DNA of 40,649 nt from Paenibacillus senegalensis JC66 (GTDB lineage Bacteria > Bacillota > Bacilli > Paenibacillales > NBRC-103111): assembly GCF_000285515.1 (NCBI RefSeq), contig NZ_HE610968.1, positions 7,587 to 48,235 of the forward strand, in the 5' to 3' direction. Each line of letters opens with the position of its first letter. The stretch's first letter is position 1. The position numbers were made by a program, and so were the translations under genes. A model generated the notes under the pieces. It was not told the DNA's origin. It saw only the letters and a program-made list of their open reading frames with translations, and ran no database searches. Below, one piece after another: positions 16,925 to 26,300 of this stretch.

Positions 16925-17091
16925 TCGAAGGAGGGGATGGGGAAGCGAATTACGCTTACTATGCCCTCCACGAGCTATCCATCCTTCCCCATGATCTGGC
17001 GAAGATGTCGCGGTACGAGAAGGCCGCGATCTTCGCCATGATCGATATACGCGTAGCCGAGGAAAAGAAAAGGATACGCAAGAAAAAGTAG
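16502..17091 (+). CDS. xkdN: Tail assembly chaperone, -1 frameshift form (GT-type)
   Basis: A shift to the -1 frame at 16915-16921 continues reading from CTA at 16921 to TAG at 17089-17091. It adds 56 residues (LIEGGDGEANYAYYALHEL..., ending IRKKK) to give about 196 in all. The added segment has the YYALHELSILPHDLAKMSRYEKAAI pattern split here as a short helix-rich tail domain, typical of the T part of phage GT chaperones. It has no start or ribosome site of its own, so it can only be made by frameshifting. The tape-measure TTG follows 26 bases later, as in phages. Confidence 0.88.
16915..16992 (+). promoter_or_regulatory. Programmed -1 ribosomal frameshift signal
   Basis: The heptamer A AAA AAC (16915-16921) is in the correct phase relative to the zero frame (GTA AAA AAC TAA). 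Eight bases later, GGAGGG (16930-16935) can pair with CCCTCC (16964-16969), and ATGGGGAAG (16937-16945) with CTTCCCCAT (16984-16992). The interleaved order of these arms is that of an H-type pseudoknot. The purine-rich AAGGAGGGG could also act as an internal Shine-Dalgarno stimulator. Site and frame are seen directly; the pseudoknot is inferred from pairing. Confidence 0.85.
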
Positions 17092-17117
17092 ACAAACCCT
17101 GAAGGGGGTGAACGAAA

Positions 17118-19076
17118 TTGAACCTTAATGATTCATTAGCTATGTTTGAAGGGTTTAAGACCTTGAGCAGGGTTCCAAGTAAAATTAATGAGACCTTAAT
17201 TCGTGGCGTAATTAGAATGAACATTTATCTTGATAAAGGTCATGATAAATTAAAACAAATAGATCAAGCAGTGAGAAATAGTCAATTTATAAAAGGAAAT
17301 TGGATTAAAAATTTGACAACTTCAATTTCACTGATGTCTCGGATCAATTCTATTATTAATTCTTTGAATAACGCACAGACTCTATTTATCACTTCTATTA
17401 GAAATGCAGGTACAGCTTTTCGGAATTTCGTAACTCAAACATTTCAAAAGCCTGGAAAAGGGATCTTCAAAGGGATTAAGGATGAACTAACCTCAATTTA
17501 TTCATTAGGAAAAAAAATAGCGGGTTTCCTTGGTCCTTCCCTAAAAGCTGCAGGAGAACAGACAAAACTAAAAGATATGTTTGTTGCCAGAACAGGAAGC
17601 GAATCTGTTGGGACAGCGATGTTTGAAAAATATAGAAAAGAAGCGTTGCATGCTGGAGTTGATGTAAATAAGTATCTCACGGGAGCACTTGGCAATATGG
17701 GGATAACCAAAAATTCAGGACAATTAAGTGAGCTTAATCGCTTAGCTGCTCAAATGAACGTTATGGATCCTTCGGGAAAATTTGAAGATGCTGCTTCTGC
17801 CATTAATAATGCTCTCAAAGGAGATGTGAGCTCTCTAGCAAAACAATTTAAAATACCAGAAAAAGACATTGAAAAATTTAAACTTAAAGATCTTGCCGAA
17901 ACTAAAGATATTGATGGATTTATTCAGCAGTTTGATAAATTACTGGAGTCTGCTGGGATGGGGCGGGAAGCTTTTGAAACGATGATGGACAGTCCAGCAA
18001 ATCAGTGGACGACTCTTTTAAATATCTTTCAAAATCAACTGGCGGTCATTGGCCAAACGGCATTGGAAGCATTCAGTCCTTTATTGGATATGCTGATAAC
18101 GATGTTTGAAAGTGGTCAATTAGATCCATTTTTCAATGCTTTAGCTGTAGGGTTTGAAATGTTTGCTTCATTTATTACCTGGTTGGCTTCTTTCGTTCCT
18201 CCTGCTTTGGAACTGGTTAAGGCGGGTATAGCAAAAGTGGCTGAAATTTTTATGGGTATGATTCCCATCATAGCTGTTCTGGGCTCCATGCTTTTGTTCT
18301 ATGTCACTGTAACCAAACTATTTAACGCGATTTCCCAAATTAGTCGAATGGTAATTGCAAGCGTGGTAACAGTAATGAAGGCACTAAATTTAACTATGAT
18401 AGCTAGTCCGCTAGGTATTATTGTTGGTCTCGTAGCCTTGGCAATCGGCGTTTTTATCGTGTTGCAATCCAGAGTGCATGGTTTAAAACAGACATTCAGT
18501 AATGTTTTTGGTTTCATCGTCGATACTGCAGAAACAGCCATCAACTTTATCATTGATTTGATTAATGGATTTATTCGCGGGATTAATGATCTCAGCGGTT
18601 TCTTTGCTGGCTTATTAGGAATAGAACACAACGCTATAAGTGAAATCGAATTCAGAGCTGATTTTAGCGGTTTCAAAGAAGCCGGTCAAGATTTTATTGA
18701 AGACTTCTCTATGGATGATCTTAAAAATAAATTTAGTATGGATGAAATTGTAGATCAAGGTGATTCTGGAGCCTTAGATCTATGGGATCAACAGCATCCT
18801 AATACGCCTATTCCTAAAACCACTACACCAGATATCGGTAAAGTCGGAGAAGTAGGCAAAATCAATGACACTGTCGATGTCGCTAGCGAGGATCTGAAGC
18901 TGATGAGGGAGCTGGCGGAGATCCAGAGCATTCAAAATTTCGTCACCTTGACACCAACGGTGCAAATGACGACAGGCGATATTAACAGCGGCTATGATGT
19001 CGACAAGATTATTACCCGCATCGAGCAGAAGCTGGAAGAGGAATTCGTATCTGTAGCTGAGGGGGTGTATGCCTAA
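17118..19076 (+). CDS. xkdO: Tail tape-measure protein (XkdO)
   Basis: This 652-residue protein starts at TTG with AAGGGGGTG upstream. It is the length ruler of the tail and contains hydrophobic helices (about residues 375-450) typical of tape measures. It is much shorter than the XkdO of B. subtilis PBSX (over 1,300 residues). By the rule of about 0.15 nm of tail per residue it would specify a tail of at most about 100 nm. Base use is strongly AT-rich up to about 18880, then abruptly matches the neighbours through the C-terminal 60 residues (DLKLMRELAEIQ...), showing recombination inside the gene. Confidence 0.88.
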   Translation: MNLNDSLAMFEGFKTLSRVPSKINETLIRGVIRMNIYLDKGHDKLKQIDQAVRNSQFIKGNWIKNLTTSISLMSRINSIINSLNNAQTLFITSIRNAGTAFRNFVTQTFQKPGKGIFKGIKDELTSIYSLGKKIAGFLGPSLKAAGEQTKLKDMFVARTGSESVGTAMFEKYRKEALHAGVDVNKYLTGALGNMGITKNSGQLSELNRLAAQMNVMDPSGKFEDAASAINNALKGDVSSLAKQFKIPEKDIEKFKLKDLAETKDIDGFIQQFDKLLESAGMGREAFETMMDSPANQWTTLLNIFQNQLAVIGQTALEAFSPLLDMLITMFESGQLDPFFNALAVGFEMFASFITWLASFVPPALELVKAGIAKVAEIFMGMIPIIAVLGSMLLFYVTVTKLFNAISQISRMVIASVVTVMKALNLTMIASPLGIIVGLVALAIGVFIVLQSRVHGLKQTFSNVFGFIVDTAETAINFIIDLINGFIRGINDLSGFFAGLLGIEHNAISEIEFRADFSGFKEAGQDFIEDFSMDDLKNKFSMDEIVDQGDSGALDLWDQQHPNTPIPKTTTPDIGKVGEVGKINDTVDVASEDLKLMRELAEIQSIQNFVTLTPTVQMTTGDINSGYDVDKIITRIEQKLEEEFVSVAEGVYA

Positions 19077-19768
19077 TGTCTGCGACATCTGCGGCCATAT
19101 GGCTGAGCTATAACAATGAGGAAGAGATTTTCCAGCTTCCGGTTAATCCCCCGTCAATCGAAGTATCCCGGGGAGGCAGCAGCAAGTCCTACTCTGTGCT
19201 GGGACTCGGGGAAGTGAATGTTATTAAAGAGCCGGAGCTAAAACAAATCTCCATAGAAAGCTTCTTCCCTGCTGTTACCGATACGCATTTGGTAGTCAGT
19301 AGTGAACTGCTTCGACCGATGGAATATGTGCAAAAAATTCTCAAGTGGATGGACAAGATGAGGCCCATTCGGTTTGTCTACAATGCATATAACCCGATTC
19401 GGCAGGATATACGGGAATATAACGAGATTAATTTGGCGATGAGCATTGAGGATTTTACCTGGAAAGAAGTTGCCGGTACGCCTGGCGACATCCAGTACAA
19501 GCTTTCCTTGAAGGAATATGTATTTTATTCAGCTAAAAAGCTGTACGTAGATGAAAGTTCGCAGCAGCTGGAGGCTGAAGAGCCTCCACGTCCGGTTGAG
19601 AGGGAACAGCCGAAAACATACGCTCTGAAACCGGGAGAAGGCTTATGGAGAGTAGCGCAAAAATGTCTCGGGGATGGCTCCCGCTATAAAGAAATTCAAC
19701 AGCTAAACGGAATCGCTGGTCATCAGCTTAATAAGCTGCCGATCGGAATGGTTCTTAAGCTGCCTTAG
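19076..19768 (+). CDS. xkdP: LysM baseplate/tail protein (XkdP)
   Basis: This 230-residue protein starts within the tape-measure stop (TAATG). An N-terminal tail-protein domain (about 1-160, with EEIFQLPVNPPSIEVSR) is followed by a LysM module (about 177-228, with YALKPGEGLWRVAQKCLGDG). XkdP of PBSX has the same layout. LysM domains bind peptidoglycan, so this hub-proximal protein probably contacts cell wall or clamps the tube tip (gp53-like role). Assignment is firm on order and domains. Confidence 0.9.
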   Translation: MSATSAAIWLSYNNEEEIFQLPVNPPSIEVSRGGSSKSYSVLGLGEVNVIKEPELKQISIESFFPAVTDTHLVVSSELLRPMEYVQKILKWMDKMRPIRFVYNAYNPIRQDIREYNEINLAMSIEDFTWKEVAGTPGDIQYKLSLKEYVFYSAKKLYVDESSQQLEAEEPPRPVEREQPKTYALKPGEGLWRVAQKCLGDGSRYKEIQQLNGIAGHQLNKLPIGMVLKLP

Positions 19769-19779
19769 GGGGTTGCCGG

Positions 19780-20754
19780 ATGAGCTATGAAATCAAGCTG
19801 GATAACCGCAACGGCAACGTATGGGATATCAGCTCTTTGGTGAGCGGGGCTACCTGGAAAACGACCCGTATCGGATCGCCCGCCTCATTAGATGTCACTT
19901 TTCTAACGGGAGCTCTCTACCAAAGCCGGGAGTTTACTTTTGGCAATGGGGATGTTATTCGACTGCGGAAAAACGGGGTCGATTTGTTCTATGGATATAT
20001 ATTTTCCATAGATCGGGGCAGGGACGAAGAAGTTAAGGTCAAAGCGTATGATCAAATCCGTTATTTGATGAACAACGACACTTATTTGTTTACTAACGTC
20101 ACCGCTACTCAGGTCATTCAACGCATTGCCGAGGATTGTCAGTTAAAGACAGGGGTGCTGGAAGACACCGGCCACGTTATTCCAACTATGCTTGAAGATA
20201 ATAAAAAGCTCTTGGATATCATCTACAAGGCTCTGGATTTAACGCTTGTGGCAAATCTTGGGTTGTACGTGTTCTACGATGATTATGGCTCGCTTAGGCT
20301 GCGGAATATTAACAATTGGAGCATTGATTTGGTGCTGGGGCCGCAAAGCCTGCTCTATGATTACAGCTATTCCACTTCGATTGATTCGGACACGTACAAC
20401 CGTGTCAAGGTCGTGCAGGATAACAAGCAGACCAACAGTAGGGATGTCTATATTGCCCAGGATAGTGCTAATATTGCCCGCTGGGGACGTCTGCAGTTGT
20501 TTGAGAAGGCGGATGACAACTTTAATGAAGCGCAGATTAAAAATTTGCTGGATCGTCTCATTCGCTTAAGAAACCGTGAAACGAAAACACTGAAGCTGGA
20601 TGCGCTAGGCGACCTGCGTGTAAGAGCAGGCTGTATGCTTCCGGTTATTATTGAAGACTTGGATATCCGTACCCATTTCCTGGTTGAGGACTGCACCCAT
20701 CAGCTTCAGGGGGCTGATCATACGATGAGTCTAAATTTGAAGGTGATCGAATGA
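19780..20754 (+). CDS. xkdQ: Baseplate hub protein (XkdQ, gpD-like)
   Basis: This 324-residue protein corresponds to XkdQ/YqbQ, the gpD/gp27-like hub that joins the tube to the baseplate spike. The segment GNGDVIRLRKNGVDLFYGYIFS followed by KVKAYDQIRYLMNNDTYLF, then ATQVIQRIAEDCQL, is the typical hub pattern. The start has AGGGGGTTGC upstream, and the stop overlaps the next start by 4 bases. Confidence 0.9.
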   Translation: MSYEIKLDNRNGNVWDISSLVSGATWKTTRIGSPASLDVTFLTGALYQSREFTFGNGDVIRLRKNGVDLFYGYIFSIDRGRDEEVKVKAYDQIRYLMNNDTYLFTNVTATQVIQRIAEDCQLKTGVLEDTGHVIPTMLEDNKKLLDIIYKALDLTLVANLGLYVFYDDYGSLRLRNINNWSIDLVLGPQSLLYDYSYSTSIDSDTYNRVKVVQDNKQTNSRDVYIAQDSANIARWGRLQLFEKADDNFNEAQIKNLLDRLIRLRNRETKTLKLDALGDLRVRAGCMLPVIIEDLDIRTHFLVEDCTHQLQGADHTMSLNLKVIE

Positions 20755-21050
20755 AAATGATTGAAATTATTAAAAAAGCCGGTGTCGGAGCAGTGGAAGC
20801 CGGAAGTCCCGTAGCCGTCGTGTACGGAACGGTTCAACGAACGAATCCTTTGGAAGTCAGGGTGGATCAGCGCACCTTGCTGCCAAAGGATTTTTTAATT
20901 ATCCCTGAGCATTTGACTGAATACAAATTAAACCTGGACGGACGGGAATGGCTCGTCCGCCGGGGAATTGAACAGGGCGACAAGCTGATTCTCTTGCGTA
21001 TGCAAGGAGGACAAAGCTTCATCGCTCTTGGCAGGGTGGTGAGCCAATGA
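20751..21050 (+). CDS. xkdR: Baseplate protein XkdR (DUF2577)
   Basis: This 99-residue protein matches XkdR in size, position and the pattern GxVxxTNPLEVRVDQRxxLPxDFLIIPEHLTEY. It is mainly beta-strand and could be the OB-fold part of the spike complex, as no separate gpV-like spike gene is seen. It overlaps both neighbours by 4 bases (ATGA), so translation is coupled. Confidence 0.85.
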   Translation: MKMIEIIKKAGVGAVEAGSPVAVVYGTVQRTNPLEVRVDQRTLLPKDFLIIPEHLTEYKLNLDGREWLVRRGIEQGDKLILLRMQGGQSFIALGRVVSQ

Positions 21051-21457
21051 TACCTCAAGGCGCCAGACTTGGCGAAATAGAAAATACAAGACCGCGGCAA
21101 AAGCCAAGCCGTACTTACCGGATTTTACCCGATCAAAGAAGGATTTCCGGCAAAGTGGACGGCTTGGAGGCTGTTAAACAGGCAGTCGCTAAAATTTTGC
21201 GGACGGAAAGATACGAGTATTTAATCTACAGCTTTAATTACGGAAGTGAGCTTAAAAGCTTGATTGGCGGGGATCGTTTGTATGTTCAATCTGAAATGGC
21301 CCGGCGGATTAAAGAAGCTCTACTGCAAGATGATCGAATAGAAAATGTCACCGATTTCGACTGGAGCTTTTCTTTAGATGGAATAACGGTTCAATGCACC
21401 GTACAGTCCAGCTACGGAACGTTTGAGGTGAGTCAGGAGGTGGGGCAGGATGTATGA
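21047..21457 (+). CDS. xkdS: Baseplate protein XkdS (DUF2634, gp25-like)
   Basis: This 136-residue protein belongs to the XkdS/DUF2634 family, which is related to the gp25/W baseplate wedge proteins that nucleate sheath assembly. Motifs include RILPDQRRISGKVDGLEAVKQAV, then RYEYLIYSFNYGSEL and a helix with ARRIKEALLQDDRI. It overlaps XkdR by 4 bases and XkdT by 8 bases. Confidence 0.88.
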   Translation: MIPQGARLGEIENTRPRQKPSRTYRILPDQRRISGKVDGLEAVKQAVAKILRTERYEYLIYSFNYGSELKSLIGGDRLYVQSEMARRIKEALLQDDRIENVTDFDWSFSLDGITVQCTVQSSYGTFEVSQEVGQDV

Positions 21458-22544
21458 ACAGCAAACCTATGAAGCTATTTTGCAGAGGATGCTGAGACGG
21501 GTTCCCGATGATCTGGACAAAAGAGAAGGCAGTATTATTTATGATGCACTGGCTCCAGCTGCAGCAGAATTAGCCCAATTTTATATAGACTTGGATAATC
21601 AATATACACTTTCCTTTGCAGATACAGCCAGCGGTGAATATTTAGGGCGACGAACGAAAGAGTTCGGGGTCGTACGCTTTCCGGCGACAAAGGCGAAACG
21701 CTGGGGTTCGTTTACTAATGCCCAAGGACAGCCTGTTTCGGTACCATTGGGAAACCGTTTTTCTATTAATGGTGTATATTACAGAGTCGTTGAAGCTCGT
21801 GCACCTGGACAATACATTCTGGAGGCGGAGCTGCCCGGTGCGGAAGGGAATGCCCATTATGGCACGCTGCTCCCGGTTGACCATGTGGAAGGCTTGGCTA
21901 TAGCTCAGCTTGGCGATATTTATGCGGCCGGTGTGGATGAGGAATCAGACGAAGCGCTTCGCCAGCGTTTTTATGAGGTTGTTAATGAACAGCCTTTTGG
22001 AGGAAATGTGTCTGATTATAAGCAAAAACTAAGCGGGTTCTCCGGAGTTGGTGGTGTAAAGGTATATCCGGTTTGGAACGGCGGAGGTACGGTGAAGTGC
22101 ACGATCATTGGCAGTGACTTTTCTTCTCCTTCGCCGGAGCTGGTCGATGAGATTCAAACCAAGGTAGATCCGGAGGTAAACAACGGAGAAGGTTTGGGTC
22201 TTGCTCCAATAGGACACAAAGTGACGGTTACAGGCACCGAGAGTATAGATATTTCACTGGAAACTAAGCTTACTCTGTCCATGGATACGAGTGTTGAACA
22301 AATCCGTGAGGAACTGGAAGAAGCGGTTGACGAATATTTATTGTCGCTGCGTAAGAGCTGGAAGGACGAGCCTTACCTTACGGTACGGACGAGTCATATC
22401 GAAGCCAGGATCCTGTCCATTAACGGGATTGAAGATGTTGCCGATACGAAGTTGAACGGAGGACAAGGGAATGTTCAGCTTGGTACTGATGAAATTCCTG
22501 TACTTGGGGCTGTGACATTGCTTGTTGAGGATGGTGAAGCTTAA
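21450..22544 (+). CDS. xkdT: Baseplate wedge protein XkdT (gpJ-like)
   Basis: This 364-residue protein belongs to the baseplate J family, which forms the wedge arms to which fibre-linking proteins attach. The N-terminal segment RVPDDLDKREGSIIYDALAPAAAELAQFY and the middle QPFGGNVSDYKQKLSGFSGVGGVKVYP are typical. It overlaps XkdS and shares one base with XkdU (TAATG). Confidence 0.92.
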   Translation: MYEQQTYEAILQRMLRRVPDDLDKREGSIIYDALAPAAAELAQFYIDLDNQYTLSFADTASGEYLGRRTKEFGVVRFPATKAKRWGSFTNAQGQPVSVPLGNRFSINGVYYRVVEARAPGQYILEAELPGAEGNAHYGTLLPVDHVEGLAIAQLGDIYAAGVDEESDEALRQRFYEVVNEQPFGGNVSDYKQKLSGFSGVGGVKVYPVWNGGGTVKCTIIGSDFSSPSPELVDEIQTKVDPEVNNGEGLGLAPIGHKVTVTGTESIDISLETKLTLSMDTSVEQIREELEEAVDEYLLSLRKSWKDEPYLTVRTSHIEARILSINGIEDVADTKLNGGQGNVQLGTDEIPVLGAVTLLVEDGEA

Positions 22545-23131
22545 TGAGTGATCCGATTCTGTCCTATTTGCCAGAATGGTACAGCCAAATTCGCGAAATG
22601 AAGCAGCTGGCCGAGGTAGAGGATAGGGAGACCGCCGAATTGGAGCGGGCGCTTCAACGCTTGCTGGACGATCAGTTTGTCGAAACCGCAAGTGAACGCG
22701 CCATTCGCCGCCGGGAACTGCAATTAGGCATTCGCGCCGACCCAGTTAACGAGGATTTGCAATTGCGCCGGCTTCGCTTGATTAATCGTTATTCAACTAG
22801 ACCGCCATTTACGTTGCGGTATTTGCAGGACCGGTTGGATTTCTTGCTGGAGCCGGGCCGGGCATCAGTTCGAGTCGATGTAGAGAATTTTATTTTGACT
22901 CTGACGACCAGTGTAGAGGATGCGAATCTTTTTCGCGAAGTGGAGTACACCGTCAAGACGGTTGTACCAGCCAATATTGTTTATCAGCAGGAAACGGCAA
23001 TTAAAGATCAAATCGGCTTGCAAGAGAAGATTTCTTACCTGCCTCTTACCAGGGAAACCCGGTTGTCAACGGGATGGAGACTCGGGGTAGTGCCTTTTGC
23101 CAGCGAAGGATCGGAGGTCATCGTTAAATGA
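22544..23131 (+). CDS. xkdU: Baseplate protein XkdU (DUF2313, gpI-like)
   Basis: This 195-residue protein matches XkdU/YmfQ, the gpI-like protein linking wedges to fibres. It begins LSYLPEWYSQIREMKQLAEVED and contains RRLRLINRYSTRPPFTLRYLQDRLD, both typical. It overlaps the next small gene by 4 bases. Confidence 0.9.
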   Translation: MSDPILSYLPEWYSQIREMKQLAEVEDRETAELERALQRLLDDQFVETASERAIRRRELQLGIRADPVNEDLQLRRLRLINRYSTRPPFTLRYLQDRLDFLLEPGRASVRVDVENFILTLTTSVEDANLFREVEYTVKTVVPANIVYQQETAIKDQIGLQEKISYLPLTRETRLSTGWRLGVVPFASEGSEVIVK

Positions 23132-23409
23132 TAGTTACCAGCTATCTGAATGATATAGCACAATATACCGAAGGCAAGATCCATAAAGTGGTGCTTAATG
23201 ACATCTATGAAATCACTCAATTCGAAAATAAGGATATGGAGGACAAGACCGTATTTCTCAAGTACATGGTGCCGGAGAACTCTGTAACTCATATTGAAAA
23301 GATTGAACTGCAAACGAGCAATAATGAGGTTATCAGCCGTAACTTAGTCTCTATACCGATTACGGCCGATACCGTTCTTCTGCAATACATTGAAGTGAAG
23401 GAGGTTTAA
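23128..23409 (+). CDS. Small baseplate-region protein of unknown function
   Basis: This 93-residue soluble protein lies between XkdU and the first fibre gene. Proteins of similar size and pattern (KVVLNDIYEITQF near the N-terminus, SIPITADTVLLQYIEVKE at the end) occur at this place in Bacillales phage tails and are sometimes misannotated as a pantothenate-pathway enzyme. No catalytic motif is visible, and it is too short for such an enzyme. The overlap with XkdU and its position suggest a fibre-adaptor or baseplate role (inference). Confidence 0.6.
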   Translation: MIVTSYLNDIAQYTEGKIHKVVLNDIYEITQFENKDMEDKTVFLKYMVPENSVTHIEKIELQTSNNEVISRNLVSIPITADTVLLQYIEVKEV

Positions 23410-23415
23410 TCCGGT

Positions 23416-25869
23416 ATGGCTTACCAAGGAAAAACCGACTGGAACTATGACGACCTGGTCACCGAGCAGGATATGAACCGGATTGAGCAGGGGATTGAGG
23501 AGCTTAGCGACGAGTTGGTTAAGAAAGAAGCCCATTCGTTGGCCCTGGTTCCCGGAATTCAGAACGTAACCAGTGAGAGGGACACTCCCTTGAAAGTAAC
23601 AGGGATTAAGGGGAGGACCCTGGTTAATTTGCTGGGGAGGGATGGGAACTGTGAGGATTTGAGCCGCTGGGGCAGGTATCAAGTTACGAATGAACTTGAT
23701 GAGGACAATTTTACCATTGGTACTCGAGGGTTGAAGACGATAGCTGCCTCCTCAGGCGGCGGAAGCTCCTATTTGGTAACGAGGGTAAATTTGGAGCAGA
23801 CTAAGTTTTATATTTTATTAGGTATGTTGAAAAACGGAAATGCAGTAGATACAACTCTATCCATATCGGGGTTTTACGGACAAACTCGCAGTAATGTCGT
23901 TACCCGGACAGACCGTTTTGAACTGGCTTACACTAAAATAACAGGTCTGGAGAATGAACAGAGTCGGGTAGCAGTTAATATAACACCTAGAAACCCTGGT
24001 AATTATGTATTTGCGGATGAAATTCGTCTCTATGAAGTTACAGCGGAAGAATTTGAGGCGATTGACCAGATGTCGCCTGAGGAGATAGCAGCCGCTTACC
24101 CGTATGTCGATTCGCTGCAAAATGTAAATGCAGTCTACATCACTAACCGTTCCGAGGATGGCAGGGAGTCGTATCTGTATCTGCCCACCTGCCAGCTGGC
24201 TTCCAATATGGAGGGGACAGTTGCGGATCAGATGTACATGGATAATGAAGGTAAGCCGAGGGTTGTGAGACGGTTTAGGCGTTTAGAAATTAATGATGAC
24301 GTGGAGATGTACTTATCTCGACAATTCGAGGGGTATAAAGTAATTGCTATAACCAATGTCGCTTCTGATTGGGACACATCTTCGGGCAGTACAATGATTA
24401 ATAAAACCCGTTTAGTTGATTTTGATGGAAGAGCAATTCCATATAACTCTAGTGATTCCGCAGGCTGGGGCACTGTAACTAATCATCAAATTTGGCAGTC
24501 TCGTTTGTATATCTCTATTCCAAATGAGTTGAGCGGTTGGGGAGACGATTATACTCCTTATGTTGGGGAAATACGAGCGTTTTTCAACGGTTGGAGAATG
24601 TATCAGCAAGGTAATCGAGCTACCCCATATACGAGTGGACTAAAGCAATGGTATAAAATCAATTATCCCAACGAATCTAGCGTCAGCAATGTTCCAACAT
24701 CAAGTTATTCCGAATGGAATCACTATCTCCTTCTATATCAACTGGCCGAACCCGTGGATGAACCACTTGAGCACGAAGGCAGCTTAATGCTCTACAAAGG
24801 AGCGAATCAAATTGAAGTAGGAACTGGTATCGTGGTCATGGAGAAAGCCAATCCAAGGCAAGGCACAACAAATGTAACAATAAATGGAGGGGCTGATCAT
24901 TCTTCGAAATTAGTCAATAGGGCATTGAGAATACAACTGGTTTATCGAAATTCAAGGAAAGATAACCTCTGGAGATTAGTACAGCGCGGTGCTGTTGATG
25001 CTTTCTATGGTATAGGTGCTGCAGACTTGAATCCATCTAATTTTGATCCCTCAGCAGTTTACCACGTCACTTATTTAGCTCTAGACACCTACAAGCTAGG
25101 CATTGTACCAGCTTTTCTGGACACAGAGTATGCATCAAATTTACGAGGTACTGTGGATGATCTGGTCCGGGGGAATAAAGATGTTATTAATTGGGTCACA
25201 CAAGACGTGACACAGATTTTGAATTTTATGATGGGTCTTAACTCGCTCGGGATCGGACAAGGGGCAACCCCTAGATTATCGACCAATCTTAACAATGAAC
25301 TGGATAATGGATGGTTGCAAGTTAATGTTGGAACAACTTTAAACGCCCCTGTCGAGGTTCCTTGGGGGCTATGTCGCGTCGATAGAAGGTCTTCTTCGGA
25401 AGTCTACCAAACGGTTTACCGGACAGATACATTATCAATCCGGATTTTTGTAAGGAAGCTTAATAGCGGGAATTGGACACCATGGGCCGAGTTAATTAAT
25501 AGTACCGGCGGTACGATGAATGGGACACTTAAGCTAGCTGCGGATATCCCACTAGTATTTAAAGGTACAGATTATGACACGCCCGGTAAAAGGAACTTTC
25601 GCTTTGATGTTATCGGCGACCTTTTTCGCTTGCAGGCATTGAATGAAAACGAGTTATGGCTACGGGAGTTAATGGAGGTCAATCATGATGGGACAGTTAT
25701 TCGTTTCGGTAATGGAAATATATCGTTTTTTTGGGGAAGCGGTGCTCCAGAAGGGGCGACTTCGGCAAGAATCGGCTCGTTTTATATACGCATAACTGGC
25801 GGCACAGGTACAACACTTTACGTGAAGCGTTCAGGAACCGGCAATACTGGCTGGCACGCCGTGGCATAG
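23416..25869 (+). CDS. Tail fibre / receptor-binding protein 1
   Basis: This 817-residue protein is the largest of three fibres. The N-terminal anchor (MAYQGKTDWNYDDLVTEQ, then DMNRIEQGIEEL) is shared by all three. The middle is beta-rich and AT-biased. Near residues 710-760 it shares a module (GTDYDTPGKRNFRFDV) with fibre 3. It ends in a collagen-free tip (GAPEGATSARIGSFYIR... GTTLYVKRSGTGNTGWHAVA), common at the C-terminus of phage fibre and collar proteins. The N-terminus would dock on XkdU or the adaptor, and the C-terminus would choose the target surface. Confidence 0.85.
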   Translation: MAYQGKTDWNYDDLVTEQDMNRIEQGIEELSDELVKKEAHSLALVPGIQNVTSERDTPLKVTGIKGRTLVNLLGRDGNCEDLSRWGRYQVTNELDEDNFTIGTRGLKTIAASSGGGSSYLVTRVNLEQTKFYILLGMLKNGNAVDTTLSISGFYGQTRSNVVTRTDRFELAYTKITGLENEQSRVAVNITPRNPGNYVFADEIRLYEVTAEEFEAIDQMSPEEIAAAYPYVDSLQNVNAVYITNRSEDGRESYLYLPTCQLASNMEGTVADQMYMDNEGKPRVVRRFRRLEINDDVEMYLSRQFEGYKVIAITNVASDWDTSSGSTMINKTRLVDFDGRAIPYNSSDSAGWGTVTNHQIWQSRLYISIPNELSGWGDDYTPYVGEIRAFFNGWRMYQQGNRATPYTSGLKQWYKINYPNESSVSNVPTSSYSEWNHYLLLYQLAEPVDEPLEHEGSLMLYKGANQIEVGTGIVVMEKANPRQGTTNVTINGGADHSSKLVNRALRIQLVYRNSRKDNLWRLVQRGAVDAFYGIGAADLNPSNFDPSAVYHVTYLALDTYKLGIVPAFLDTEYASNLRGTVDDLVRGNKDVINWVTQDVTQILNFMMGLNSLGIGQGATPRLSTNLNNELDNGWLQVNVGTTLNAPVEVPWGLCRVDRRSSSEVYQTVYRTDTLSIRIFVRKLNSGNWTPWAELINSTGGTMNGTLKLAADIPLVFKGTDYDTPGKRNFRFDVIGDLFRLQALNENELWLRELMEVNHDGTVIRFGNGNISFFWGSGAPEGATSARIGSFYIRITGGTGTTLYVKRSGTGNTGWHAVA

Positions 25870-25880
25870 GAGGGCTCAAA

Positions 25881-26300
25881 ATGCTTAAAACATGCGTATT
25901 TGATAAAGATGGTCAACTGATTAATATTGGCGAATGGGATGAAGGGCTCCAATTGGTTGAAGTTGGTACAAAAACAATAGTCATTAGCAAGGCTGTCACA
26001 GATGAGGAAGGAAACATTATCGAACCAGAAGTGACGCAGCAGCATCCAATCTATGAAGAGCATGCCACCAATCTGCTTCCGGATGGTGCATATTTCGAAG
26101 AGCATGCGGTTATCTACGATGTTGAGCATGGATGGCGGCTTGCCGGAGCACCAACGACGACGAAAACACCGGTACAGCAATTAGAAGAGGATAACTCTTT
26201 TCTTGCTATGAGGCTGGCAACCACACAAGCACGCCTCGAGCAAGCAGAGCGCGAACAGGCTCAACTATTAATATTACTTGTGACCGAGGGGGTGATCTAA
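25881..26300 (+). CDS. Fibre-associated protein (XkdW-like)
   Basis: This is a 139-residue acidic protein with a coiled-coil C-terminus (residues about 100-135, LEEDNSFLAMRLATTQARLEQAEREQ). I chose the ATG at 25881, preceded by AGGAGGG; upstream the frame runs inside the fibre gene. It occupies the XkdW position between a fibre and an XkdX-type gene, and a counterpart follows fibre 3. Fibre assembly chaperone is the likely role but is inference. Confidence 0.65.
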   Translation: MLKTCVFDKDGQLINIGEWDEGLQLVEVGTKTIVISKAVTDEEGNIIEPEVTQQHPIYEEHATNLLPDGAYFEEHAVIYDVEHGWRLAGAPTTTKTPVQQLEEDNSFLAMRLATTQARLEQAEREQAQLLILLVTEGVI

